64,000 nucleotides of DNA, from the NCBI RefSeq assembly GCF_001282785.1, contig NZ_CVUA01000001.1, positions 62,001-126,000 of the forward strand, written 5' to 3'. The translations under genes and the position numbers were made by a program. The notes beneath the pieces are model-generated. The model did not search any database. It saw only the letters and a program-made list of their open reading frames with translations, and was not told the origin of the DNA. The DNA comes from Halolamina sediminis (lineage in GTDB: Archaea > Halobacteriota > Halobacteria > Halobacteriales > Haloferacaceae). This document shows, one piece after another, positions 34,075 to 42,960 of the stretch; position 1 is the stretch's first letter; every line of letters starts with the position of its first letter.

Positions 34075-34218
34075 CTACGCCCACTCCTCGACGACCGGCG
34101 CGTCGGCCTCGGCTACCGAGATCCAGGCCTCCTCCCGGCCGAGATCCGCGATAACGAACTCGGCGTCGTCCAGCGAGCCCATCACGTCGTCGCCGCCGTG
34201 AACCGTGCCCGGTGCCAT
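34075..34218 (-). CDS. 47-residue haloarchaeal protein (DUF7556-like)
   Basis: ATG at 34216-34218 and TAG at 34075-34077. The product starts MAPGTVHGGDDVMGSLDD, continues EFVIADLGREEAWISV and ends VVEEWA. I recall this small family as widespread in haloarchaea with the same VMGSIDD and FVIADI.RE.AW pattern. A TATA box (TTTATATC on the minus strand at 34240-34248) sits about 27 bases upstream, fitting a leaderless message. Function unknown; it may be a small regulator. The 184 bases between it and the PPC gene hold only promoter sequence. Confidence 0.8.
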   Translation of the reverse strand: MAPGTVHGGDDVMGSLDDAEFVIADLGREEAWISVAEADAPVVEEWA

Positions 34219-34403
34219 GGTACACTATCCCACGCACAGCGATATAAACCCGTCGAAACATTGAGGCGCGTTCACACGGATCCGGGCATCGCTTCTGAGG
34301 GGGTTCGTGTCCGCCAGTGTCGGACATACCTTCGGAGTACGCGCCTGCCATCGCCGCGCACACCTTCGCAGAGTACAAGAGGGGCCCAAGAGAAGGGAAC
34401 TGC

Positions 34404-35261
34404 ATGAAGGTTGCCGACGCCATGACGCCCGCGGAAGACCTCGTGACCGTCTCGCTCCCGGGCTCGCGCGACGACGCCCTCGAGTACCTGCAGGAGCGGA
34501 AGTTCTCCTCCGTTCCCGTCGTCCGCGAGACCGAGGAGGGCGAGCGCTACCGCGGGCTCGTCTCCCGGGACGACCTGATCGAACACCCCGACGAAGACGA
34601 CCTCGCGCTGCTGATGCGCGAGGTACCGACCACGACCGCGGACGCGACGCTCCACGAGCTCGCGGCGCTGATGCTCTCGGCGGGCACGCGCCGCGTCCCG
34701 GTCGTCGACGCCACCGACGACGGAACGCTCGTCGGTATCGTCACCATCACGGACCTGATCCACGCGCTCGCCCGCGAGGAGGTCGGCACCGACGCCGACG
34801 TGGGTGACCTCTGTAACGGGACGGTCAACACGACCTACGCCGGGACGCCGCTCCCGGTCGCCGAGCGCGAGATCGGCCTCGCGGACGTGCCCTACACGGT
34901 CGTGCTCGGCGACGACACGGAGATGACGGGGATGCTCACCGAGGTCGACATCGTCGCCGTCGCCGAGGTCGTCGAGGGCGAGGAGGACGCCGGCGCCTCG
35001 ATGGCCGGCGACGACGAGGACTGGAAGTGGGAGAGCGTCCAGTCGGTCGGCAACCGCTACGTCCCCACGCGCAACGTCGAGTTCCCCGACGAGCCGGTCT
35101 CGACGTTCATGACCGAGGACGTCGTGACTGTCTCGAAGCGCAAGTCCGCCGTCGAGGCCGCACAGCTGATGATCACGAACGACATCGAACAGATCCCGGT
35201 CGTCAGCGGCGGCGAGATCGCCGGCGTGCTCCGGGACGTCCACCTGCTGGAGGCGGTCTGA
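34404..35261 (+). CDS. Four-CBS-domain protein
   Basis: A 285-residue protein built of two CBS pairs (Bateman modules) and nothing else. CBS1 starts at the N-terminus (MKVADAMTPAEDLVTVSLPG), CBS2 ends near GIVTITDLIHALAREEVG, a third region ends TGMLTEVDIVAVAEVVEGEED, and CBS4 runs FMTEDVVTVSKRKSAVEAAQLM to AGVLRDVHLLEAV. Such proteins bind adenine nucleotides or S-adenosyl compounds and regulate partners. The ATG at 34404 is preferred to one 87 bases upstream because MKVADAMTP is the usual first strand and a GAAGGGAA purine run precedes it. It overlaps glyS by one base (TGATG), so the two are translationally coupled. Confidence 0.93.
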   Translation: MKVADAMTPAEDLVTVSLPGSRDDALEYLQERKFSSVPVVRETEEGERYRGLVSRDDLIEHPDEDDLALLMREVPTTTADATLHELAALMLSAGTRRVPVVDATDDGTLVGIVTITDLIHALAREEVGTDADVGDLCNGTVNTTYAGTPLPVAEREIGLADVPYTVVLGDDTEMTGMLTEVDIVAVAEVVEGEEDAGASMAGDDEDWKWESVQSVGNRYVPTRNVEFPDEPVSTFMTEDVVTVSKRKSAVEAAQLMITNDIEQIPVVSGGEIAGVLRDVHLLEAV

Positions 35262-37060
35262 TGAGCGAGCACGCCGACGTCACCGAGCTCGCCAAGCGCC
35301 GCGGCTTCTTCTTCGCCTCGGCGGCGGCGTACGGCGGCGCCGCGGGCTTCTACACGTTCGGCCCGGAGGGCGCGGCGCTCAAGCGCAACGTCGAGGCTGC
35401 CTGGCGCGACCGCTTCGCGCTCAAGGAGGACAACGAGGAGATCGCGGCGCCGACGATCATGCCCGAGCCGGTCTTCGAGGCGTCGGGCCACCTCGACACG
35501 TTCGACGACATGCTCGTCGAGTGTGCGGAGTGCGGCGAGTCCCACCGTGCGGACCACCTCGTCGAGGACGCGACCGACCTCGAGGACGCCGAGGCGCTCG
35601 ACCCCGAAGAAGTCGCGGAGTTGATCGCCGAGCACGAGCTCGCCTGCCCGGCCTGTGGTGCCGCCCTCGGCGGCCAGTCGGTCGAGGAGTTCAACCTCAT
35701 GTTCGAGACGAGCATCGGCCCCGGTTCGGGCCAGCCGGGCTACCTCCGCCCCGAGACCGCCCAGGGCATCTTCGTGGAGTTCCCGCGGCTGAAGGAGTAC
35801 GCCCGCGGGAAGCTCCCCTTCGGCGTCACCCAGATCGGCCCGGCGTACCGCAACGAGATCTCGCCCCGCCGGGGCCTGATCCGCGTACGCGAACTCACGC
35901 AGGCCGAACTGGAGACGTTTATCGACCCCGAGACCGACGAGCCCGACCTCGAGAAGGTCGCGGACGTGGAGCTCCGACTCTACCCGGCGCCCGAACAGGC
36001 CGAGGACGCGCCGGCCGAGGACGGCTACCGGGAACTCACCGTCGGCGAAGCGGTCGAGCAGAACGTGATCGCCTCGGACTGGATCGCCTACTACCTCGGC
36101 GTCGCTCAGGAGTGGTACGAGCGGATCGGCGTCGACACCGAGCAGCTGCGCTTCCGCCAGCACCTCCCGGGCGAGCGCGCCCACTACGCCGCGGACTGCT
36201 GGGACGCCGAGGCGAAAGTCGAGAGCGCCGGCGGCGACTGGATCGAGATCGCGGGCTTCTCGACCCGGAGCGACTACGACCTCTCGAAACACGCCGAGGC
36301 CAGCGACGACAACTTCACCGTGTTCAAGCAGTACGACGAGCCGCGCACTGTCGAACGGCCCAGCGTCGACCCCGATATGTCGACGCTCGGCCCCGAGTTC
36401 GGCGGCGACGCCGGCGCGGTCGCCGCGGCGCTCGAAGAGCTGGCCGAGCGCGACCCCGACGCGTTCGAGGGGGACGAGGTGACCGTCGCCGTCGACGGCG
36501 AAGAGTACACCGTCGACACCGCGGTCGCGAACTTCGAGGTCGTCGAGGAGACCGAGGCGGGCGAGCACATCGTCCCGCACGTCATCGAACCCTCTTTCGG
36601 CGTGGACCGCACCGTCTACACCCTGATCGACCACGGGCTCCAGCGCGACGAGCTCGGCGGCGAACCGCGGGACTACCTCTCGCTCGCGCCCGAGATGGCG
36701 CCGACGGACGTGGCGGTGTTCCCGCTGGTCAGCAACCACGAGCCGCTGCTGGACACCGCGAGCGACGTGGTCTCGACGCTGCGTGGCGCCGGCTTCGACG
36801 CGACCCGCGACGACTCGGGCTCGATCGGCCGGCGCTACCGTCGGCAGGACGAGGTCGGCACGCCGTTCTGTGTCACCGTCGACCGCGACGGGCTGGAGGA
36901 CGACCCCACGACCGTCACGCTCCGGGACCGTGACACGGGCGCGCAGGCCCGGATTCCGGTCGGCGAACTGGTCGGCCAGCTCGAAGCGCTGCGCGACGGC
37001 GAGGCCGACTTCGAGGCCGTCCTGAGCCGGTACGAGACGGTCGAGACCGCCAGCGAATGA
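35261..37060 (+). CDS. glyS: Glycine--tRNA ligase
   Basis: A 599-residue class II synthetase of the dimeric archaeal/eukaryotic type. Motif 1 is in the segment EEIAAPTIMPEPVFEASGH, and an inserted zinc ribbon has CAECGE ... CPACGA. Motif 2 is GPAYRNEISPRRGLIRVREL and motif 3 is HVIEPSFGVDRTVYTL. The C-terminal anticodon-binding domain starts near LAPEMAPTDVAVFPL. The ATG shares its A with the stop of the CBS protein, and the stop overlaps the next ATG by four bases (ATGA), so a three-gene coupled operon is clear. Confidence 0.98.
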   Translation: MSEHADVTELAKRRGFFFASAAAYGGAAGFYTFGPEGAALKRNVEAAWRDRFALKEDNEEIAAPTIMPEPVFEASGHLDTFDDMLVECAECGESHRADHLVEDATDLEDAEALDPEEVAELIAEHELACPACGAALGGQSVEEFNLMFETSIGPGSGQPGYLRPETAQGIFVEFPRLKEYARGKLPFGVTQIGPAYRNEISPRRGLIRVRELTQAELETFIDPETDEPDLEKVADVELRLYPAPEQAEDAPAEDGYRELTVGEAVEQNVIASDWIAYYLGVAQEWYERIGVDTEQLRFRQHLPGERAHYAADCWDAEAKVESAGGDWIEIAGFSTRSDYDLSKHAEASDDNFTVFKQYDEPRTVERPSVDPDMSTLGPEFGGDAGAVAAALEELAERDPDAFEGDEVTVAVDGEEYTVDTAVANFEVVEETEAGEHIVPHVIEPSFGVDRTVYTLIDHGLQRDELGGEPRDYLSLAPEMAPTDVAVFPLVSNHEPLLDTASDVVSTLRGAGFDATRDDSGSIGRRYRRQDEVGTPFCVTVDRDGLEDDPTTVTLRDRDTGAQARIPVGELVGQLEALRDGEADFEAVLSRYETVETASE

Positions 37061-37671
37061 GCGAACTCGGGCGCCGTGGCGTCCACGCATCCGGGGTAGG
37101 GATTCCCGCGCTGTACCTGCTCGGCGTGGTGGACTGGCCCGAAGTGCGCCTCCTGCTCGTCGCGCTGTCAGTCGCCGTCTCGGCGCTCGAGTTCGTCCGA
37201 CTCGTGCTCGACTACGAGTGGCCGCTGTTCGACACGCTCGCCCGCGAGTACGAACGCGACAACGTCGCGGGCTACGCGCTGTACGCCTACTCCCAGACGC
37301 TCGTGGCGTTCGTCTTCGCCCCGGCGGTGGCGCTCCCGGGGATGCTGATGCTGATCGTCGGCGACCCCGTCTCGGGCTATCTGGGCGACAACGACGCGGG
37401 CAGCGCCAAACAGGCGGGCGTCCTCGGCGTGATGTTCCTCGTCTGCTTCGCACTGGCAGCGCCCTTTACGACCGCCGTCACGCCACTCCCGGTCGGGCTC
37501 GCGGCCGCGGTCGCGGGCGCCGCGGGGGCGACGCTGGCCGACGGCCTGAAGCCGGTCGTCGCGGGCTACGTCGTCGACGACAACGCCACCATTCCCCCGG
37601 CGGCCGCGGCCGGAATCACGCTCGTGTTCGTCGCCGCCGGCCCGGGGCTCTCCGGCGCGCTCGGGCTCTGA
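37057..37671 (+). CDS. Dolichol kinase-like membrane protein
   Basis: A 204-residue integral membrane protein with about six hydrophobic segments, starting ELGRRGVHASGVGIPALYLLG. The conserved motif MLIVGDPVSGYLG resembles the CTP-dependent dolichol/phytol kinase signature (GDP/GDA-x-A-A-x-x-G) but is altered. In archaea this family is expected to phosphorylate dolichol or geranylgeraniol for lipid and glycan synthesis. It is translationally coupled to glyS by a four-base overlap. Assignment at family level is good; activity is less sure. Confidence 0.8.
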   Translation: MSELGRRGVHASGVGIPALYLLGVVDWPEVRLLLVALSVAVSALEFVRLVLDYEWPLFDTLAREYERDNVAGYALYAYSQTLVAFVFAPAVALPGMLMLIVGDPVSGYLGDNDAGSAKQAGVLGVMFLVCFALAAPFTTAVTPLPVGLAAAVAGAAGATLADGLKPVVAGYVVDDNATIPPAAAAGITLVFVAAGPGLSGALGL

Positions 37672-37717
37672 ACCGGCCACCACGTCCTTCAGGCTCGACG
37701 GCGAACCACGCCCCGCC

Positions 37718-37849
37718 ATGGAGATCGGACTGGTCGAGATACTGATCGCCGCGATCGTGCTGTTCGTGGTGCTCGGCATCCTCTACTACCTCCTCCGGAG
37801 GGAGGGCGACGGAGAGATGCTCGAACTCGCGCTCGAACTGGTCGGCTGA
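37718..37849 (+). CDS. 43-residue single-pass membrane protein
   Basis: ATG at 37718-37720 and TGA at 37847-37849. The product starts MEIGLVEILI, has a transmembrane stretch AAIVLFVVLGILYYLL and a basic stop-transfer RREG, then an acidic helix EMLELALELVG. It lies 46 bases after the dolichol kinase-like gene and may be the last gene of the glyS operon. An origin-box-like motif begins at its stop codon. Function unknown. Confidence 0.7.
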   Translation: MEIGLVEILIAAIVLFVVLGILYYLLRREGDGEMLELALELVG

Positions 37850-37873
37850 TCTCCAGTCGAAACGGAGGGGTGT
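37848..37873 (+). promoter_or_regulatory. Dispersed origin-box-like motif
   Basis: GATCTCCAGTCGAAACGG followed by AGGGGTGT. It matches the site at 1359-1384 (other strand) at all but one position over 26 bases. It lies in the 334-base gap ahead of the helicase gene. Confidence 0.5.
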
Positions 37874-37959
37874 GAGAACGGCGCCCACGGGGAGTTCTCG
37901 CTCGCGCTTTTTGACAGTCGAACGCTCGGAGTGGATCCGTAGTCGTTCGTTTTTCGGCG

Positions 37960-38110
37960 GATGTTCGCGTTTCCTCATCGTCTCCCGGCTCACTCCGTTC
38001 GCCGCTCGATTCTGGAGACGGTTTCCCGCTCGCTCCCGTTTCCCTAGCCACCCGGCTCGCGGGTCGCTTCGCTCCCCGCTCGCTTCCGAGGTGGTTTGCC
38101 TCCGCTCAGT
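37960..38110. repeat. GC-rich short-hairpin repeat, second family
   Basis: The gap before the helicase gene (37850-38183) is filled with short imperfect palindromes such as CGCTCG/CGAGCG units and GGTTTCCCGCTCGCTCC. On the minus strand CCTCGGAAGCGAGCGGGGAG is identical to 51973-51992, and the homology extends over about 40 bases. It is unrelated to the large five-copy element. The remaining part of the gap holds only the helicase promoter. Confidence 0.6.
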
Positions 38111-38153
38111 CGTTTCACTCCTTCGCGGAGTTTCCCCACCTCCCGACCGAGAG

Positions 38154-38158
38154 TTTTT
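38154..38158 (+). promoter_or_regulatory. T-rich promoter box of the helicase gene
   Basis: GAGTTTTTGAC is centred 28 bases before the GTG at 38184, the spacing of an archaeal TATA box and a leaderless start. This supports the GTG start over the much longer upstream frame. Confidence 0.6.
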
Positions 38159-38183
38159 GACCGAGAACGCCCCACTCCCGATA

Positions 38184-40373
38184 GTGGCAGAGACGACGCG
38201 ACGGTTCTTCCCGTACGACAGCCCCTACCCCAACCAGGGCGAGGCGATGACTCGCATCGCCGCCGCGCTGGACGACGGCGACGACGTGCTGTTCGAGGGT
38301 GCACCAGGAACGGGGAAGACGCTCTCGGCGCTCGTGCCCGCGCTCGAGCACGCCCGCGAGGAGGACCGCACCGTCGTCATCACGACCAACGTCCACCAGC
38401 AGATGCGCCAGTTCGTCGAGGAGGCCCGCGCGATCAACGACGAGGAGGACATCCGCGCGGTGGTGTTCAAGGGGAAGTCCTCGATGTGTCACATTGGCGT
38501 CGACTACCAGGAGTGTCAGACCCTGCGGGACACCACCCGCGAACTGGTCGAGGACGAGGCCGAGAAGCGGGAACTCGAGGCCCAGCAGCGCGAACTGCTC
38601 GATGCCAGCCGTGAGGGTGACGCCGCGGCCGCCCAGCGCCGCGAGGCGGTGATGGAGGAGTTGGAGGAGGTCGAGGACCGCATCGAGGACGTCGAGAGCG
38701 CCAACGTCTGCGAACACTACCGCAACAACCTGCTCGGTGACAACGAGGAGTTCTACGAGTGGCTGTACGACGGCGTTCGGACGCCCGAGGAGATCTACGA
38801 GTACGCCGACCGGAACCAGCTCTGTGGCTACGAACTGCTGAAGGAGGGGATGGAGGCGGTCGATCTCGTGGTCTGTAACTACCACCACCTGCTCGACCCC
38901 AACATCCGCGAGCAGTTCTTCCGGTGGCTCGACCGCGAGCCCGAGCGCGTGGTCACGGTGTTCGACGAAGCCCACAACATCGAGTCAGCGGCGCGGGACC
39001 ACGCCAGCCGCAGTCTCACAGAGAACACCCTCGACAGCGCGCTGGACGAGCTCGACGACCGGGAGGACTCCCGGGCCGACGCCGCCGAGAACGTGATCGG
39101 CGCGTTCCGGGACGCGCTGGTCGACGCCTACGAAGACGGGTTCGAGTACGGCGAACGCGAGGGGATCGACGAGCACTGGCACGACGTGCCGATCGCCAAC
39201 GACGACGCCCGCGACGACCTCACGCTCGCGTTCCTCCGAAACTACGAGGGCCGCGGGATCGATACGGAGACCGAGCTCGCGGTCCAGTTGGGCGAGGCGA
39301 TCGACGAGGAGTACGAGGAGGCGTACAAGAACGGCGAGGCGACCTCCCGCGCCGAGAGCTCGACGCTCGCGGCCGCCCGCTTCCTCGCGACGTGGATGGA
39401 GGAGAACGCCGAACTCGGCCAGTACCCCGTGGTCTCGGTCCGCCGAGACGAGGGCACCGACGAAATCTACGGTCGCGCCGAACTGTACACCTGCATCCCC
39501 CGCCGCGTGACTGAGGCGCTGTTCGACGAGGTGTACGCGAGCGTGCTGATGTCTGCGACGCTCCGGCCGTTCGACGTGGCCGCCGATGTGCTCGGCCTCG
39601 ACGACCCCGTGACGATGGCCTACGGGCTTGAGTACCCCGAGGAGCACCGCCGGACGTACGCCGCCGGGACGCCGGCGCTGTTCGCCAGCGACCGCGGCGA
39701 CCCCGAGGTACAGGAGTCGGTGTCGGGGCTCGTCTCGGACGTGGTGGAGTTCACGCCCGGGAACACGCTGCTCTTTTTCCCCTCCTACAGCGAGGCTGAG
39801 CGCTACTACCAGCGTCTCGGCGGCGGCGGGGGACGAGCCGTCGGCGATGCCGACGCCGGCGACGCGGAGCTGTTGCTCGACGGGTCAGACGTGGACACCG
39901 AACAGCTCCGCGAACGGTTCGTCGACGGCGAGCACGCGGCGCTGTTCACCTCGCTGTGGGGGACGCTCGCGGAGGGGGTGAGCTTCGACGGCGACGACGC
40001 CCGGGCGGTGGTGGTCGTCGGCGTCCCCTACCCCCACATCGACGACCGGCTGGAGGCCGTCCAGGACGCCTACGACCGCGCCTACGGCGACAGAAACAAC
40101 GCCGGCTGGCGCTACGCGGTCGAGATCCCGACGGTCCGCAAGACCCGACAGGCGCTGGGGCGAGTGATCCGCTCGCCCGAGGATTTCGGTGTCCGCGTGC
40201 TCGCGGACAAGCGATACACCCGCGCGGACATGGGCCGGTTCTCGGTCCGGGACACGTTCCCCGAGGAGGAGCGCGACGAGCTCATCGACATGAACCCGGA
40301 GAAGCTGAAGTTCGGGATACTGAACTTCTACGCCGACCGCGACGCGTACGACGGTGCGCCGCCACAGCCTTGA
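38184..40373 (+). CDS. XPD/Rad3-type iron-sulfur DNA helicase
   Basis: A 729-residue superfamily 2 helicase moving 5' to 3'. Walker A is GAPGTGKT (39-46). Four cysteines at about 102, 111, 176 and 214 (SSMC, YQEC, ANVC, NQLC) lie between Walker A and the DEAH box (VTVFDEAHNIES) and should hold the [4Fe-4S] cluster of XPD. An arch-like helical insertion of about 55 residues rich in Glu/Arg falls between the second and third Cys. Helicase domain 2 has SATLRPFD, LLFFPSYSEAERYY, LFTSLWGTLAEGVSF and QALGRVIRSPEDFG. It is used in repair or general helicase work; haloarchaea carry several such paralogues. Confidence 0.95.
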   Translation: MAETTRRFFPYDSPYPNQGEAMTRIAAALDDGDDVLFEGAPGTGKTLSALVPALEHAREEDRTVVITTNVHQQMRQFVEEARAINDEEDIRAVVFKGKSSMCHIGVDYQECQTLRDTTRELVEDEAEKRELEAQQRELLDASREGDAAAAQRREAVMEELEEVEDRIEDVESANVCEHYRNNLLGDNEEFYEWLYDGVRTPEEIYEYADRNQLCGYELLKEGMEAVDLVVCNYHHLLDPNIREQFFRWLDREPERVVTVFDEAHNIESAARDHASRSLTENTLDSALDELDDREDSRADAAENVIGAFRDALVDAYEDGFEYGEREGIDEHWHDVPIANDDARDDLTLAFLRNYEGRGIDTETELAVQLGEAIDEEYEEAYKNGEATSRAESSTLAAARFLATWMEENAELGQYPVVSVRRDEGTDEIYGRAELYTCIPRRVTEALFDEVYASVLMSATLRPFDVAADVLGLDDPVTMAYGLEYPEEHRRTYAAGTPALFASDRGDPEVQESVSGLVSDVVEFTPGNTLLFFPSYSEAERYYQRLGGGGGRAVGDADAGDAELLLDGSDVDTEQLRERFVDGEHAALFTSLWGTLAEGVSFDGDDARAVVVVGVPYPHIDDRLEAVQDAYDRAYGDRNNAGWRYAVEIPTVRKTRQALGRVIRSPEDFGVRVLADKRYTRADMGRFSVRDTFPEEERDELIDMNPEKLKFGILNFYADRDAYDGAPPQP

Positions 40374-40390
40374 CCCGGCTGCCGTAACGT

Positions 40391-40408
40391 ATTTATCCGC
40401 CCTATAGT
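40391..40408 (+). promoter_or_regulatory. Promoter-like sequence without a gene
   Basis: ATTTATCCGCCCTATAGT matches the sulfatase promoter at 26206-26222 almost exactly, but no reading frame starts about 27 bases later. It could drive a small RNA or a long leader for the zinc-ribbon gene at 40583, which has its own box (GCTTTATCC, about 40549-40557). Confidence 0.4.
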
Positions 40409-40582
40409 ACTGTCGAACACAGTCGATCGCCACGCGACAGGCAGAGCGCCCGCCGGACCGCACGACTGTCGAGATGACGCGCTTCGACGGCCGAGCGAGC
40501 CGTTCTCGGGCACTCTCGCCGCCGTCCTGTCGAGTACGACCAGCGCCGGCTTTATCCGGCTCCTCCGAATAGTAGGTGGCGC

Positions 40583-40783
40583 ATGGCCACTCAACCCTCC
40601 GACCCTGACAGCGTTCAGGAGAACTGTGCGGACTGTGGCGGGGAGACGCTCCACGACGTCCGGGTCGAAATCCGGACCGAGAGCGATCAAGAGGAGAACT
40701 CGGAGTTCTCCAGAGAGCCCTACCGCGTGGCTGTCTGTCAGACCTGTGACTCTGAGACGGCGACGCGGATGAACAACGCCTAA
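40583..40783 (+). CDS. Small zinc-ribbon protein
   Basis: A 66-residue protein with CADCGG near residue 15 and CQTCDSETATR near residue 52. The spacing suits a single zinc ribbon with a strand-rich middle (LHDVRVEIRTESD). I recall haloarchaeal homologues of the same length starting with an acidic N-terminus. It is likely to bind nucleic acid, perhaps as a transcription or translation accessory, but the function is unknown. TATA-like GCTTTATCC lies about 28 bases before the ATG. Confidence 0.85.
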   Translation: MATQPSDPDSVQENCADCGGETLHDVRVEIRTESDQEENSEFSREPYRVAVCQTCDSETATRMNNA

Positions 40784-40903
40784 CTACCGGCTGAGTGGCT
40801 TTCCGGCGGGCGTGGGGGCCCGTCGACGTTGCATCATGCCGGTCTGCGTCGGAACGGCGCCGCTGGCGCCGTCGGTTTTGCGTAAAACCCGGAACCCGAC
40901 GGC

Positions 40904-41809
40904 TTACTTGAACAGCCCGTCGGTCAGCAGTTCGTACCCGTCCTCGGTCACGATCAGACTGTGCTCGGCCTGTGAGATCAGCCGTCCTTCGTCCTCCTGC
41001 AGGACTGGGTAGCCCGTGATCGCGCCGTCGGCTTTCAGCCGGCGCAGCGCCATCGCCGGTCGCGGACTGTCGAGCCAGCGCTGGGCGAACGGGAGCCCGT
41101 CGAACTCGCCCGTGATCTGCTCCATCGCCTGCCGCGCCGCGCGGTCACGCACCGAGCGTTCCTCTTGGAGCTCGAAGATCTGCTCGTGGCTCCCCTCGCC
41201 GACCTTCCCGCTGCCGTCGGTCGCGAACGGCTCGATGGCGATTACCTGCCCGGCCTGCAGTTCGGCGGAGCGATCCATCCCCCGGTTCGGGATCGTCGGC
41301 CCGGTGTGGGCGTCGTAGCGCTCCAGCCCGTGGCCCGAGAGATTGAGCACCGGCGAGTAGCCGTAGCCGTCGATCACGTCCTCGATGGCCTGCCCGACGA
41401 CGCCGACTTCGGCGCCGGCTTCGACCTCGTCCAGCGCCGCGTCGAGCGCCTGCTCGGCGGCCTCGACCAGTTCGTCGCTGCCCGAGAAGTCGACGGTGAC
41501 GGCCGCGTCGGCGATGTAGCCGTCGACGTGGACGCCGATATCGAGACAGACCATGTCGTCCTCGCCGAACACCGTCTCGTCGTCGGCCTCCGGGGTCGCG
41601 TGAGAGGCCTCGTGGTCGACGCTGATGTTGACGGGGAACGCCGCCTCGCCGCCCAGCTCCACGATCCGCTCCTCGGCGGACTCGGCGACTTCGAGGTGGG
41701 TCGTCCCCGGCTCGACCAGCTCCTTGGCCTCGGTCATCACCTCGACCAGGATCTCGCCGGCCTCGTGGTGCTTCTCGACGGCTTCGTCGCGCAGATCGCC
41801 GTAGCTCAT
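40904..41809 (-). CDS. map: Methionine aminopeptidase, type II
   Basis: A 301-residue metallopeptidase that removes the initiator Met. The pita-bread core has metal ligands Asp in CLDIGVHVDGYIADAAVT (two Asp), His in LNLSGHGLERYDAH, Glu in IAIEPFAT and the last Glu near ISQAEHSLIV. The helical insertion of about 60 residues between the last two ligand regions (RAARQAMEQITGEFDGLPFAQ) marks type II. The start at 41809 (MSYGDLRDEAVEK) leaves 73 bases to the next gene upstream on the same strand. The gap to the plus-strand zinc-ribbon gene is convergent and has a GTTTTGCGTAAAAC inverted repeat (40873-40886) that could end transcription. Confidence 0.97.
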   Translation of the reverse strand: MSYGDLRDEAVEKHHEAGEILVEVMTEAKELVEPGTTHLEVAESAEERIVELGGEAAFPVNISVDHEASHATPEADDETVFGEDDMVCLDIGVHVDGYIADAAVTVDFSGSDELVEAAEQALDAALDEVEAGAEVGVVGQAIEDVIDGYGYSPVLNLSGHGLERYDAHTGPTIPNRGMDRSAELQAGQVIAIEPFATDGSGKVGEGSHEQIFELQEERSVRDRAARQAMEQITGEFDGLPFAQRWLDSPRPAMALRRLKADGAITGYPVLQEDEGRLISQAEHSLIVTEDGYELLTDGLFK

Positions 41810-41882
41810 GACTGTTCTGTTGGTCTGTTCGCGGCAAAGAGGTTCCGGCACGCGCATGGACCCGCGGGGCGGCTCCGAACGC

Positions 41883-42731
41883 CTACCGTGTCGCCGTGCT
41901 GGTCTGCATCCCCTCGGAGTTGAACGCCGCGCCCGTCCGCTCCTCGCCGCAGACGATCACGCCGGCGGAGGAGCCCGTGAGCTCGTCGAACTCCGCGATG
42001 GCGTCCTCTGCCGCGGTCTGTGCGTCGGCCCCCGCCTCGAGCTTGTCGACCGCGCGCTGGCTCAGCGTCACCTTCGCGATGTCCTCGCCGGCGCCCGTCG
42101 CGGAGGCGCCGCCGGCGGGGGTGCAGTAGAACCCCGAGCCGACCTGTGGCACGTCGCCCACCCGCCCCGCGAGCGCCCACGACCGCCCGCCCGTGGAGGT
42201 CGCGGCGGCGAACTCCCCGTCCTCGAACGCGACGGCGCCGACGGTGTCGTGGCCGCCGAAGCGCTCTTCGAGCCACTCGAGGTGAGCTTTCGGCCCCGCT
42301 TCCGGTGGGTCCTCGTCCTCGTACGATTTGCGGTTCTCCGGGGTGAGCAGTTCTACGTCGGTGTCGACGCCGAACTCCGCAGCGAGATCGACGGCGTGCT
42401 CGCCGCTGACGAAGATGTGTGGCGTCTCCTCCAGCACGACCCGGGCGGCCGAGACCGCCTCCCGCACGCCGTCCATGCTCGCGACGGCGCCGGTCTCGCG
42501 GTCGGAGGTCATCAGCCCGGCGTCGGTCCGCACCCGGCCGTCGGACTGGACCGCGCCGCCGTAGCCGGCGTTGAAGCGGTCCGACGCTTCGAGCACGTTC
42601 ACCGCGGCCTCGACGGCGTCGACGGGGTCGGACTCGGCCGCGCCCGTCTCGGCGGCGTCGTCGAGCACCGCCTGTCGGGGTTCGGGTTCGTCGGGCTGGC
42701 TGCCGGCGCCGCCGTGGACGATAATGCGCAT
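41883..42731 (-). CDS. Isoaspartyl peptidase/L-asparaginase (Ntn hydrolase)
   Basis: A 282-residue plant-type asparaginase. The N-terminus MRIIVHGGAGS is the family start. NAGYGGAVQSDGRVRTDAGLM carries substrate-side residues. The autocatalytic cleavage site is GHDT with Thr163 as the new N-terminal nucleophile, followed by VGAVAFEDGEFAAATSTGG. The substrate-binding loop GRVGDVPQVGSGFYCTP follows. It hydrolyses isoaspartyl peptides formed by protein ageing and L-asparagine. The upstream region (42732-42960) is shared with divergent icd and holds no recognisable gene. Confidence 0.96.
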   Translation of the reverse strand: MRIIVHGGAGSQPDEPEPRQAVLDDAAETGAAESDPVDAVEAAVNVLEASDRFNAGYGGAVQSDGRVRTDAGLMTSDRETGAVASMDGVREAVSAARVVLEETPHIFVSGEHAVDLAAEFGVDTDVELLTPENRKSYEDEDPPEAGPKAHLEWLEERFGGHDTVGAVAFEDGEFAAATSTGGRSWALAGRVGDVPQVGSGFYCTPAGGASATGAGEDIAKVTLSQRAVDKLEAGADAQTAAEDAIAEFDELTGSSAGVIVCGEERTGAAFNSEGMQTSTATR

Positions 42732-42960
42732 GGGGCAGTCAGCGGCGGCGCGACCCATCAATCCACGGGAAACGGCCGCGGACGCCGGAACGCCGAGCGT
42801 CGGTCGGCCCACTTCCTGTCCCGGAGCGACGCGGTGCGGTCGGTGACAGGCATCCCGTCGGTAGCAGCGACCGGACCGACAAAAAGCCGGCCCCGGAATC
42901 GACCACCGTGACAGCTGAAACGGCAGGCATTTGGGCTCGCTCTGAGACGGTAATCGTGCT

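Noticed and set aside
37872-38183. N-terminal extension of the XPD-type helicase to 37872
   Set aside because: The extension is Arg/Ser-rich, derived from a short-hairpin repeat, and a T-rich promoter box fits a leaderless GTG at 38184.
40384-40582. tRNA or known stable RNA gene in the gap after the helicase
   Set aside because: No cloverleaf, T-arm GTTCRA motif or other recognisable structure was found. The orphan promoter-like element is reported separately.
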